NCBI GenBank assembly: GCA_037176845.1
Contig: JAYKXP010000054.1
Location: 186,001 to 250,000 of the forward strand
DNA length: 64,000 nt
DNA from: Paramarasmius palmivorus
Taxonomy: Eukaryota > Basidiomycota > Agaricomycetes > Agaricales > Marasmiaceae
Reading direction: 5' to 3'
Position numbers and translations under genes: made by a program. Shown here in pieces: positions 49,501 through 61,900 of the stretch. Every line of letters begins with the position of its first letter. Positions within the stretch are counted from its first letter, which is position 1. The notes below the pieces were generated by a model. The model was given only the letters and a program-made list of their open reading frames with translations. It searched no databases and was not told where the DNA came from.

Positions 49501-52500
49501 CCGATAGATTGGTGATATTCGCCTCAGAAAACTTGAGCTCTGCACCGTCCACTAGATGCTGTGAAATAGGTCCAGCAACTGCACCGATGAGGTACAAAGC
49601 GGTCTGGTCAGTCTGCATAATTGTGATTAGCTGGCCCCTGAGGTAAATCCCATGGAACGTACTATAGCAGAGACGTTGTGCTGGGCAAACGAAAGGTCCG
49701 TGGCATCTAAATGAATTGTATCAGTGAATGTAATGGTGCACACATCAGGTATATAAGCTTACAATCATCTAGCTTGACAGATGAATCGACCTGAAGATCT
49801 ACGATAAGATTCTTCAGAGAGTTCAAGATTGACCCCTCAAAGTCGAATTGGTGTCCGCTGGATAGAGCATTTAGCGAGGGCGGGAACGCTGTCACTCCTC
49901 ACGCACCTGACACATGTGGGGCTCTCAGTGGAGACAGAGGTATTGACCTAAGACACATGATAAAATCAGCGAGAGCGCATGATTGTGCATTGTATGACTT
50001 GCAGGAGGATGGAAATCCGGGTTATCCAAAATGAACTGGAATAAATCATTCAATGGACCGAGATCCACGCCGTTGGCCTGTGATGCGATTTTGAGGAAGG
50101 AAATTATAGTTGCCGGGTCCAAATTGAAGTTAATTGGCAACGTCGGGGACGAAATCGTGGTATGTCCTTCAGCACGGATTGGGTTGGACGACACATCGGT
50201 ATCGATCGTTCCCAGTCGAAGGCCATGATATATCGCATCCGCGTGGACTTTCAAGAGGTTGATACTCGCTGTGAATGGATTGGCCAAGTCGAACGATGTT
50301 TGGGCAACCCCGGTCTGCACTATGTCGGTGGGGAACACGAGAGATGCACTCTTGATCAATGATTCGTGCAAGGCTGGAATGGTGACCGGCGACAGGTTGA
50401 TTCGGGAGAGCGCAGTCTTGAGGGACTCAATGGGCGTGGAGTCACGAGTCCCCGTTATACTAGTATCCACGTCGACCCCTTGTATGAAGTTTTGGAGAAG
50501 GGTTCGTCCTGCAGATACAGCATCGCCTTGAGGAGCAAAATGCACCTCTGAAGAGTTTTTAGTATCAGTAAGGCACCAGAACTATAGGAAACATTTTACC
50601 TGTTGGGTAGCTCTGGTTTCCGGGTTTGATTACTAGATTATTCTATGGGAGGTTGAGCCCAGGAGTATCCTTTCAACCAGTTCAAGAAACTCACAATATT
50701 TGCTGTGCCAATGACCTGGTTGCTTGAAAATGCAGTCAGCAAGAGAAGGAAAGGGTATGCTAAGTGGAAAATTTACTCGAATTGAAGAGAAAACGCGACA
50801 TCTCCTGTTCCTACAGTCAAGTTACTAGGAAAGAAATGAGTGACGAGAACATATACTCTGCATATTAATACGCACCTTGGATTGGTCAAAGCACTGTCGA
50901 CGACGATGAGAAGGAAATCCGTGAATCCCTGTCTGACATCGAGGTTGCTGACGGTGACAGGAGCAGCGTTAAGGCCTTGAAGGCCGTTGATGGTGGAGTC
51001 AACAGAGAACCCGATGTCGCTTAGGGATAACAGCCCGACAGCGGTCTTTGCATCGGCGTTGGATGTTCCAGAAAGTCCGATAGTCTCCTGTTTTCCCATG
51101 GTAGTGTCAGCGAGGAACGAGTCAAATGTGCCATGGCCGCCGTCAGAAACAGCAAATGGGATGTTGTTGAATGTGAGATGAATAATCCGATCTTCGACAT
51201 CGGTGGAACTAGGCCCCTTCGGTATAGCGAGCGTCGCGAACTGGCTTCCATCGTATGCCACGTTGATGGTCTGTTCCAGCGCAGAAATATCGATAGGAAA
51301 CCCGAATGGCAAAGTGAAGGCAGCCTCGGAGTCGCTACTACTCGTGGAAGGGTTGTAGGCAGTGTCTGGGCTAAATAGAAGCGTCAATTCGTTGAGGCCA
51401 ATGGACTTGATGATGTTCTGAGGTCCACGGTTGGGGAGTACCGTCGCAACTTGCAGGACTTTAATGCCCTCGTTCAACCAGGTGACCTATATGAAGTTCA
51501 GTCAAGTTTGTCATTCAATCTGTTGTCCATACGTACATCGCTAGATCCAGCGCCAGCACCATGAACAACTAAGTCGCTATCTTTGCCGTGAACAAAGTTG
51601 TTGAAAATTGTAGATACGGTATCGAGCCCGTGTTGACTATCTTGTGGTATGAGGCGCCCAACGAGAGAAAGAGAAGATGTAGATCCTGGAGCTAGCGAGA
51701 CGCCACCATTGCTTGTCACGGGTGCAATCAACACGTCGCCGGCATATGTGTCGAAGCTTATACTGGAGAGCTCAATACCAACTTGGGAAGGCTATTAAGA
51801 CATTAAAATATTGTTCTGGAACCGGAAAGTCCTATACATACGTTGGTAGTGGATGCTTCCAGGGCGAGATGGATACCACCTGCAGGATCATTGGCAGGAA
51901 GGTCAAAACTCTCAACCTTTACACCGTCTTTCAGACCGTTGAAGCCCTTCAAGGTGACCTTCTTGGATCCCAGGGAGACGCCGCTGACTTGGATACCTGC
52001 CGAAACAAAAAATGAGGAACGGTTGACCGGAATGTTTGGAGCATGTTGCTTACCGAGGGCGCTGACTGAAGTAGGGAGAGAATCATCGACATTCAGTATT
52101 GATCGTTGCTATCCAGTGAGACTGATTTGTTACCTGTAAGATTGTCGCCAGATATTTCCCATTCGAAGGATTCCTCGGTTAGCAGAGTCTAGGGAATGCA
52201 GCTGAGACACGTGCTTTCTGCAGATCGGTATTTGTTCCCACGAACCTTGGTGAATTGCGTGATGTGCTCGATGTCGGCAACCTCAAAGGCCGACTCTAAA
52301 TCAATGTTTGCACCAACATCACCAACAACGTCCACATCATTCATCTTGATGCTACCTATCGGCTTTCCTGCCCAGCTGACAGTCAGCCCACTAGGGAAGG
52401 AAATCTTTGCGTCAACTAAAGCCAAAATTCTATCAGCCCTTCTGAATGATCGCACGTAACGTCAGCACGCACAGGGACCAGCATTGCCGATGTTCCCGCT

Positions 52501-55500
52501 CAGTTGAGTGTCTATGGGGTCAAGGTGAGTAATACGAATGTGGTATCAATAGTCGAGACTGACTGAAGGAATTTTTTTGAGGGTCCTTGATGAGAACGTT
52601 GTTGATGCTAAGTAGGCGAATTGAGCAGGCGAAGAACAGAATTGTTAAAATACTTACCCGAGATTCGCTCCGCTAACAATCTTTTGGACTATTGGCTGCG
52701 CCAGAATAGGAAGAATGAGGTCGAGACTCTCGTCAGTGTTTGTGGGGACGTTAGATTGAGTATAGGTCAGTTGCGTGTTGTAATCCCCTAATCAACGAAT
52801 ATGTTAGGTGATCTTGTTTTTAAACCTTGTCAGACTGGCGTACCAATAGACACACTGGCAGTTAGCTCTACATCTGACTGCAGCTTCTTGAAGGCGGCTT
52901 GGATGAATGGTGGGAGCTCGAAACCTCTGCAAAACGATCAGAAACATGGATGGCGAAGTGGGAGGTGTCCTTACGTGTATATATTCGCCCGGCGGCTGTT
53001 CGAGGATTCTGGCGGGTTTCCAGTGGTCTTCAGGTACGAGTAGCCTCCTAATTCAACAATTCCATCCAGCTGAGTCGTGTCCAGACCGGCTTCAACCGCC
53101 AAAGCGCGGGTAACGGTGAACAAAGCATTTGGATCAAAGTTCATGTTCAGGTCAAGGTCTGGCGATGTCGTCTTGGACTTAGGTTGACTTTCAAAATTCG
53201 TCGAACTGTCAATTGTTCCAAGAGGAATACCGAATGCAGAAACAGTGCTCTTGATGTTGGTGATTTTGAGCCCAGCGCTAAAAGGGTTGTCGAGGTTAAC
53301 GGTGACATGACTAATATTGTTCTCCCTGCCGGTGGTTTGGAGCACTGGGCAGGGTTTGGATCAGTATCCAAGCTGTCCGTGGAAAAACATAACGCACCCT
53401 TAAGCGAAGCCGTATCAAGCAAGTTCGTCTTTAGTGCCGGAAGAGTGACGCCAATGTCCAAGGTTTTGAAGGCTTCCAAAAGCGACGCGACTTGGGTACT
53501 TCCATCATAGCCACTGATTGATAGTTGGACATCTGCACAGAGGTCAGTCCAGGGGTCAATATAGCGAGTGTTTTTATTGACCTTTCTTGCCAACGAAGTC
53601 GTTCAAAGTCTGTAGACCCTGGGGGCTATCGTTTGCCTATGTAAGGTTCAGATGTAGGTCATCTTGGCAAAGCGGATCAGGAATTAAGCTCACCGCGAAT
53701 GTAGACTTGGCTGTAACGTTATTCATCCCCATATTCAGGGTGAGATTTGGCATCAGTGCAGTTCCTAGCAATGCACCCTCGCGGAAGAGCTGTAAAGCTA
53801 TATCGGAAAAGCTCAGAAAAGCTCTTTCATGGATCAAGCAGGAGACTCACTCAAGTCTCCCGTAGTAAGTTTTAGATTCGACGGGTTATTGATAGAAACT
53901 TATTTTCTGGATAAGCAGGACGTACTCGCCTCAAAGCGAGAGATACACACCATCAATGCCCAAAACGACACCCTCGCTGGTACCACCTTGGACATCCACC
54001 GACTCGATCTGGGTAAGTCCGTTCAATCCACGCAAACCTCCGAGTGAAGACGGGACATCAAAATTAATTGGATCGAGGATGATTCGTCCAATGCTTAGGT
54101 TTGCGATGGCACTAGAGCGTCCCACTAGACGGAATTCGGCTTGATCCTGGCTCGTCAAGTTGGCGTCTAAACACATTCCTCAGCTGGCGTCATAGAAGGG
54201 AAATACGATATAGCCTCACTGAATGCAGAGAAGACCGGATGACTTGGATCGGGGCAGCTGAGACGCGTGTCGGCGATGCTAATGTTAATGGAACCAGTCG
54301 TCTTTTCTGGCCCTTCAACATGAACCTCCGACTGTGAAGCGCCTAAAGGCTACGAAAACGGCGTCAATAATTCACCCGCTACCCTTCCTAATGTATGGTA
54401 CGTACTGTGCTCAGTCCGGCGACAACATCACCGTTCTTGGTGATGTTGAAGTCATTTTGAATCTCGCTAATTGCAAGGTTGAAACCAAAGGGCAGTTCTA
54501 CGTGCAAACAGTCAGTCTGATGAAACCGGAGCCGATGACTGAACATACCCAACGAGGCCTTCACCGACCTGCTATCCGCGCTCGGATTCCAGGCTGTGTT
54601 CGGCGAGAATTGCAGGGCGAGGTCGCCAATGTCGATGCTCTTGATTGGACTGATGGCGCCATCCGACGGCTTGAATGGAACCTGTAATGTGAGCGCTTGA
54701 AGGCCTTTACTCAACCAGGAAATCTCCGTTCCGTCGTTCTGAAGAGTGGACTTGCCCACAGCATCTACTGGGGTTTCGATGCCGTTGATATAGTTGGAGA
54801 ACAGGATGCCAACTCGCTTCAAGTCATCCTCGCCTTCCTGTCGCTCAAGCACGCCCTTGAGAGTGATGTCGTTAATTCCAGGTTTCTACAAAGAAAGTGT
54901 TACACGCTGTTGGGCAATTGATAGAAGCAGTGACGAACCAGTTTTGTATCAGTCCCTACGCCAGTCCCTAGCTTCGTTCCATTGTACATCAAATCGAAGA
55001 CTACTGTCCCCAGATTCAGATCAAATGGACTAAGGGCGAAATCATCAGGCCAACGCTAGATGGGTATGGGAAAAGGGGATTACTTGCCTGGGATTCGTCA
55101 ACTCAGTGACAGCAACGAAGTTGATCCCATTGTCCGCATCACTTGGAAGCTGCAGTTCCTTCAAGTTCACGTTCCCGTTGAAACTGTTCGTACCTAGGTA
55201 CACCCTTAGGTTGCCATGCATGAGAACAAAGAACGTCGGATAAACTCACCATTGATGGTAATCCGCTTGTCAAACTTGATACCATTCGACACAGGGAATT
55301 TGGCAGCTTGAACTCGAAGATTGTTACTGCGCAGCCTCCATGTAAAATTCTGGGCAGTGATCATATGTGCGGTAAAGAGACCAAAGGCTGTCTCGTTGGT
55401 GATCTGGAATTGTGTCGTCTTGTCGATATCGGCTTGCTTGTGCCTGGCATAGAGGGTACCGTCCAGTGTCATATTTCCAATGTCTGTGTCCGTGCCATCT

Positions 55501-56291
55501 GGTTCTATCCAGGAAACGAAGATATGTTCCTGAAGGGGAGGCGTGAGATCGATGAACGACACACTCACAAGAAGATTACCTTGAATTGGATGGTAGCCGG
55601 AATCGGACCAGCGTTTGTGACCTTGAGAATAGTGTGGTCAGGCACAAGGAGAATCACAAGCCACATATGTGCAGATTCTCACCTTTCCTTGGAGTGCAAG
55701 TTGGAATCTGTGGGTGTGAACAGTCAGGATATGACAGCGGCGACATAGCTGGGGTACGTACGTGTTATTTTGAGGTGAGCTAATAGCAGCCGTGTCAACC
55801 TCAAGATTACTCTTATTTACGACAAGTTGAACGATAGCTTTGACGACTGGGAAAAGGAGAATGAAGAGGAGAGCAATGCCCAGAGGAATACAGATGAGTT
55901 GACAGATGATGAACTTTCTCCTCTTGTAGAACGGGACATGGGGTTGCTGGTCCTGGTTATTGGCATTAGCGGCGTTGCTGTTAGCGCCCGTGGTGGTGTT
56001 GCCATTCGCGTCATTGTCAGCAGGATGCGCGAAAGGATTTTGGTTAGGTTGAACACCAGCAGCGGTAGCTCTTTGAACTTCGTCGATTGGCTCAGAAAAA
56101 CGCGAGCCCGCAGGCGCGGAAGAGTTCGCTGGATTTGATTTAGACCTGGCAAAGAACGTTGAAGAAAAGAAAGATGTCCACATACCAGCAAGACCAGACT
56201 GGGAATGCAACGAATGGGAGCTTGCCTGAGCAGGGAAAGCTCCATCGTATATACCACTGCTCCTTCTTGCGGGCCTTCCTACTTCCTCCAT
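46576..56291 (-). CDS. Giant type II membrane protein with three tandem DUF3712-type modules
   Basis: One minus-strand gene of ~9.7 kb with many short introns; I estimate well over 2,000 aa. It starts MEEVGRPARRSSGIYDGA. Next are a Gln/Asn-rich cytoplasmic segment, the basic stop YKRRKFI and one membrane helix (CQLICIPLGIALLFILLFPV). Everything after is extracytoplasmic, rich in beta strands, with N-glycosylation sites. Fungal DUF3712 proteins share the N-terminal anchor and a luminal lipid-binding-like (LEA-2-like) fold; yeast Tag1, a vacuolar autophagy-termination protein, is a smaller relative as I recall. Here the ectodomain repeats about every 3.1 kb: conserved elements recur near 55.4/52.4/49.2 kb (TQF...), 54.7/51.6/48.6 kb (TEISWLSKGLQALTLQV, DVTWLNEGIKVLQVATV, TVTWLSEAFKTLTLEV) and 54.5/51.3/48.3 kb (PFGF). 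The C-terminus is Ser/Thr/Glu-rich. Exact exons were not fully resolved. Confidence 0.8.
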
Positions 56292-57742
56292 TGCGATGGC
56301 GAAGTGGGGAACAGGGAACGGACATTTTTTTCAGGGAAAGCTGAAATCTTTTAAAAGAATGTCAGGAAACTCGTAGCGAAGATCGGTGATGCAGAGATCC
56401 GTGACCATATTTGGCGTAAGAATTCGTGCGACCGCATGGTTATTACTCCTCCTGCATCATGTGCCCTGTCCACTGCTCCTTTCTTCGCTTCTATCTTGTC
56501 CAAAGTAACCGGTCTCAAGAGCTCTCTATTTCATTTTTTGCTTTAACTTACCCTCAGTTTGTCCAGCTGAAGCGTCTTTGTAGGTCTTCGTGGTAAGGAA
56601 TGGTCATCTGCTTGAAAATGGCGTCTGTCATACCGGGATTGAAAAGGCAGCGAGAACTCTGAGAGTGCTTTCTATCGACTCAACCTTTTCACATGAATCT
56701 TCCCCGACAGTCTATAGGTTGGTATCACCTTAGGCTTTCTGTCAAAGATTGAACCTTACCAAGTCAGTTGAGCGGTACACATACTCTAATCCACTAACGC
56801 GACCACGTTACCAGGCGGACCTTTCAACCGAATTTGTGGGGTAATATCTCCTATTGTAGCGAATGTTTTTGAAATAAACCTGGGGAAAAATTGACAAGTC
56901 AACAAAAAGCCAGTGGTTCGTTCAACATTCACCACATTCACCTCAGCTTGGCTACATGGACGCCTTCCATCAGGTATCGTAAATACCTCAACATCTCCGT
57001 TCCCAGGCAACTCAGCTTCACCGTGATAACTGTCGAAGCTATGCCATGCGATGAAAACGTACATTCGAAAGCTACAAAAGGCCATCGTCATTCGGATCAT
57101 CAGAAAGTTGTTAACCCAAAGGGACAAACGTCAAATTATTTTCATTATATTTAGAAATGATGTCGGAGAAGACGAACTGTTTCGTGCTTCCATACACCAG
57201 GGCATGTGCTCAGCGCTGGTTGGGGCCTTCGGTGTTTGCCTTTCAGCTTCGAGGAAAGTCAGATTTGACGCGCTAGAACAGACTCTGCCGTCGATATCGG
57301 TGTTTCTTCATGAAGACCCGAAATCGCAGATGGCAATTGGCTGTACCAATCGACCTTGGCTCAAGACATTTTTCAAGAAGCGGCCTCGAATCAGACCGCG
57401 ATTCGAGCCTGAGATACGTACAGACTGCCCTGGTTACCGCGAGTATGTTTGAGTCAAGTACATTCCTTGCGTCAGTTGAGTTTTGGTCGTGAATGGTACC
57501 GGCCGCACTAGAACCGACCTCGTCCATGCATCTCCACTGATGGAGGGAAACTGAAAACAGCATCTTCATTACATTACACAATGTTAAATAAAGGATAATC
57601 TGTATGACTCCATGTACGTGTGTGTATATAGGCTAGTCAGGACGAAAACAAGAAACTGGGAGGAAACGTACAACAGATACGGACCAAAGGTATACAACCC
57701 AGATGGATAAAATATAATATGCGAGCAGAACGTCCACACTCA
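56292..57742. other. Long intergenic stretch, one unplaced open frame
   Basis: About 1.45 kb upstream of the DUF3712 gene. A minus frame at 56786-57127 (113 aa, e.g. NVERTTGFLLTCQFFPRFIS) has a protein-like end but a weak start and no family I recognise. A plus frame at 57051-57452 overlaps it in antisense. I call neither a gene. Confidence 0.4.
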
Positions 57743-58648
57743 TCACTTACTTTCTTCACTGACTTCTCCTTCTTCTTTGCTCCTACTGCGCCGTTTGATC
57801 CCGCCTTCGGCCTTCTCCGAGGACATAACAACGTCCCCGCCTTCCTCTTTCCTCACTGCGCTGGCCGCTCTGGTCACGCTCACCGAGTTTGACGCGGAAC
57901 CGGACGTCTCACTCGCGTTCGAGTCCCTTCTGGCCGCAGCGCCTCTAGAACGCGTCGTCCTTCTCTCTGGTTTACGTTCTTCCGTAGCATCAGCGACGGC
58001 CGCTGATGCCTCTTCACCGTCTTCCTCAACATTGCTGTTGGCGGCACTAGCAGCGCCCCTCGGGAGCCTCGGCCTCTTGGCCGTAGCAGGATAGCTAGCA
58101 TCTTCATCTACTTCCTTTCGTCTCTTTCTCGCGCCTCCTGGACCACCCCGTCTCTTTCGCGGGCTAGGCTTGTCCACTAGTGTAGAGGAGGAAGCATTTG
58201 GCTCCTCTACAGCTGCTGCCGAGACAGCAGCACTTGGTTCGCGTCGATTTGACGCATTCGATGAGGTTGTTTGCCAGGGTGATTTACCATTGGCAGTAGA
58301 TGTTGGTTGTGGTAGTAGATCAGGGTCTGCCCTGATTGGTACAGGCAAGCCATATTTCGCAGGATCAAGCGGTGGGAGTGAGAGAGCGAGGCGTCCGAGT
58401 GGGTGATAGAGGGGAAGAGATGACCCGGCTGGAAAGGTATTGGTCTTCGAAGGAGGAGTAGGTGGTTTCAGCGTCGACAAGGTCGGTCCGGGTGATGTGG
58501 TCGGTTTAGATGATGTCAAGGGTTTCTTCGAGTGAACTATGAGCTTCGTGGGTTCACGAAACTCATTTGCTGAGGGTGATTGATATGTGAATTGTGGTTT
58601 TCGACGAATAGACGACACTGTGGTCGCCGATTGTACTGAGACGCTCAT
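57743..58648 (-). CDS. Basic, disordered nuclear protein, unknown function
   Basis: Single open frame of 301 aa from the ATG at 58648. Unrecognised. The N-terminal part is Ser/Pro/Lys-rich. The one region that looks conserved is LPLYHPLGRLALSLPPLDPA, continuing to KYGLPVPI. After it come basic nuclear-signal clusters (SPRKRRGGPGGARKRRKEVD, KRPRLPRG, RRTTRSRGAAARRD) and an acidic/Ser end (RSKEEGEVSEESK). The conserved YHPLGRLALSLP segment resembles a peptide docking motif of chromatin-associated fungal proteins, but I cannot name one. A donor-like GTAAGT overlaps the stop codon, so one more small exon is possible. Confidence 0.6.
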   Translation of the reverse strand: MSVSVQSATTVSSIRRKPQFTYQSPSANEFREPTKLIVHSKKPLTSSKPTTSPGPTLSTLKPPTPPSKTNTFPAGSSLPLYHPLGRLALSLPPLDPAKYGLPVPIRADPDLLPQPTSTANGKSPWQTTSSNASNRREPSAAVSAAAVEEPNASSSTLVDKPSPRKRRGGPGGARKRRKEVDEDASYPATAKRPRLPRGAASAANSNVEEDGEEASAAVADATEERKPERRTTRSRGAAARRDSNASETSGSASNSVSVTRAASAVRKEEGGDVVMSSEKAEGGIKRRSRSKEEGEVSEESK

Positions 58649-58985
58649 GCCGTGCCTTTTCTTTTTCGTTAGAACAACAGAGGACGGAAAGACAATAGCA
58701 GAACAGAAAGCGCACCTTGCAAAAACTGACGAGATGAGTAGTTATCTCGGTGAGAATAGTGTGCAAGAGGATAAATAGAGGAAGAGAATGTAGAACTACG
58801 TGGCGGCCAGTGTCAAGGAGAAGGCGTTCAAAAGGTGGGTGCACGAATTCGAAGTGTACGGTAAATTCGGGGCGAAATTGATGCCGCTCGAAAATCGATC
58901 TCAGATCTCCTTGAGGCAATCGCTATGCACTGCAAATTCCCCTGATCTATGATGCTATATATGTACATCCACTACCTATCTCTAC
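58649..58985. other. Intergenic
   Basis: About 340 bases between two minus-strand genes; promoter of the basic nuclear protein and 3' UTR of the DUF3684 gene. Nothing else is supported. Confidence 0.5.
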
Positions 58986-61900
58986 CTAGTTCACTGTGGA
59001 AAGTACCTCTCCCAAGCTAATTAAATGGCGTTCACATATCGCGGAAAAGTAGAACTCGTGTTCAGAATTGTGCGGTTGCACCAGGTTGTGAGCGATCTCG
59101 TGAGCCAAGGTGAAATACCTGCCGGAGATTTGCCGTCAGGCAATGTGCAACTCATCTAAAACTTTTGCTCACCAAGATATCAACGCATTCTTCATGCGCC
59201 CGGTTTTCACGTCGTCATCGTCTAGAAATACAGAAATTAGGTTGTCAGACGCGAAGATACGAGTCGAAAACTCACGCCAAGCCTCATAATACCTCAAATT
59301 GAAAAAGATGCTACCATTTCGGTTGAAGGCAATCATCCCTCCTCCCAAATCGTAAAAGACGTGTAAACTCGTTAGAGGCACTGCGTATAAGTCGGAGAGG
59401 ATTGTCATTATGTGCACAAGTCTTGCAATAGAGTCTCTTTTCTCGGTCATGAACGTTGGCGTCTGAGGTACCTCTAGATGGTAATCAGAATCCGCACGTT
59501 AATCCCTGCGCTTGGACCTCGCACCTTCGGATAAATACACCTTGACCCGACCCATCATTCCGATCTCCTGAAGATTTCCTGCGCGACCAGAAACATCACA
59601 GTATCCTTCGTTCAGAGTCTCCTTCACTTGCTGCATCTGTTCTCGATTCTTCAACAAATTTCCAGATTCAGCTCTGCATCCTCGGATCGCTGTGTCAATA
59701 TTGGCAGCTGCGAAGGTGTCAATGACGTTTGTTTTCGATCAAAAACGTATCACATACCGATATTCTGCAAAGGCGTAGCCCCCTGCGTCGGATTTTTCTG
59801 GCTGATCGCCGGGCGTGTCTTATCAGGAATTGGCGGTGGCGGCGATGGAAGGCCTCCAGGCATCATCGGGCCACTGTTAGCCGTAGCAATGTTGGACAAT
59901 TTCTGACGAAGATTTCCCATGATAGAACCGCTGTGTCTTGCAGTAGATGATTCAGGAGGTGGCGGTGGAACATTCCCTGTAGAATCCTTCTCATACGGAG
60001 GGGGTGGCGGTATCAGAGGGGTCTTCAGAAGCGTTTCTTGTCGGGCTTTCTCCTGCGTTGCTCGTTCCTGGGCTACTCTATCCTGCTCTTCCTTGATGGC
60101 TGCTTGTTGTGCTTTCTGGTCCCTGAGAATTCGGTCGACTAAAGAGCCGACGGATGAAGTCGGTTAGGTTTTAGGTACCTCGAGTGGCTACAGATCATAC
60201 CATTATATCCTCGTCGCTTCAACGATCGTAGATCCGAGGAAAGTAACGTCATAAACAACAGAGTATCATTTGCGGTAGGCGAATGAAAAAAGAAGCGATT
60301 GAATGACATGGCAACCCTACGGTCAATTCAGTCGAAAGTCCATGAATTGGGATAGATAAAGCACTTACTCATACATGTCGGGTTGAGTATGCCCAGCTAT
60401 CCATATTTCAAGACACCCACTGCGCACTTGAGCAACTGCAGACGCGTCATGTGTTTTGGTCAGACGTAAATCATTGAAATGGAGGGACTTGGTCATCGAA
60501 ACTTTGCCGTAGGCCTTGACAACGAAGTTACCCGCAATCTTCAGCCATGAAAATGGATGCCTCGTTTTCGCGTGTGTATGTTCGTGTAGAAACAAAGGCA
60601 GGCGTTCAAGAATTAGATGCCGGATTTCCGTAGCTTGCTTCGAATTCTTGATTTCTGGTTCAGAGCGTTTCGCATCCTCGGTGACTAATAAGCTCAACCG
60701 GCGAGAACCAAGCAGGATGTAGAAGTCTGAAGTCAAACTCACTGTCAATACGGTCTAGATGTGCCAAGAAAACACAAACCTTCCAACAAAGTATCCTGTG
60801 GCGCAATGCACAAAGCGTCTCCAAAAAGCTGGAACGAATTTGTGTCGTCTGCCACGATAACCTGATCTGCGCGTTTCAACCCAACGGGATGCAGCTCGCG
60901 CTCTTCATCCTCCAAGGCACCTTTGCCTGCTAGCTGTTTCCGCTGATAGGCAAGTAGCACCGGCGCCCTCTTCATTCTCATAATGGTTCCAGAAGACAAG
61001 AGCCGGTTGTTGGCTGCTATTGCCTTTAACTCGATAAGGAAGCTAGTAAAATCGCAATTAACACCTGAAAGCAAGTATCTGTTGAATGAAATACTTCTCG
61101 GATCCTCCGGCCAGCTCGTAAAAGTTCCTTGGGTCAGCCAGTAACATCTGAGCGACTTCGTCAGTCGTTGGCTGAGGTTTGACACCACAAGCAGTCAGGA
61201 ATCCATTGGCAACTTGACCAAAGTCGATGAAAAGGAAAAGTTTGGAATGGAAAGCTGCCCTTGCGTCCTTGCCAAAGTAGCACTGGACTGGACACCTGTA
61301 CTGTATGCCACCTTTCTCCTGATTTCCGACGGGTATCATCGGTGTCTGCGACAGTCTTTGTAATTGTCCTCCCGAGAATTCTGTGTCCTTGTTAATGATC
61401 GAATAGGGGCTACATAACTTTGAGACTGACCGGCTACGTGCCCCGCGAGGATCTGGAACCATTCCTTCGCTTGCACTTCGTCCTTCGGTGGGCACGAGGT
61501 CAGAATATTGACAAGCGCTGATGCTGGAGGATGGTCCTTTAATCTTAATTTACTTGCAATGTCCCTCTTGTCTGATCTGAGAATTGGCAACCCAAAGGCC
61601 GCCCATTTTGAGTTCACGTACACCTGATTCAACGGTCGGGGCTCGCGGAGACGGGAACGTCTAAGAGGACACGTACCTCGTTTGGAGTGCACAAGCAACT
61701 GACTCCGCTCCTTTGAGCTGGAATAAATCTTACGTCCTGGTGCTTGTAAGGATCGAACTCATTCGAGTTGTAGATAGCCGGGATGTTGTTGATCAGGTAT
61801 GTCAACGCAAGATCTCGAACCTATACGAAGTGAACCTGGTTCCTCGAAACGAAGGTTGCATCAGACTCACGTTCTCTCGGTCTCCACTGCAAAGGCGTAC

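Noticed and set aside
56786..57127. 113-aa minus open frame as a gene
   Set aside because: Part looks protein-like, but the start is weak, an antisense frame overlaps, and no family is recognised; left as intergenic.
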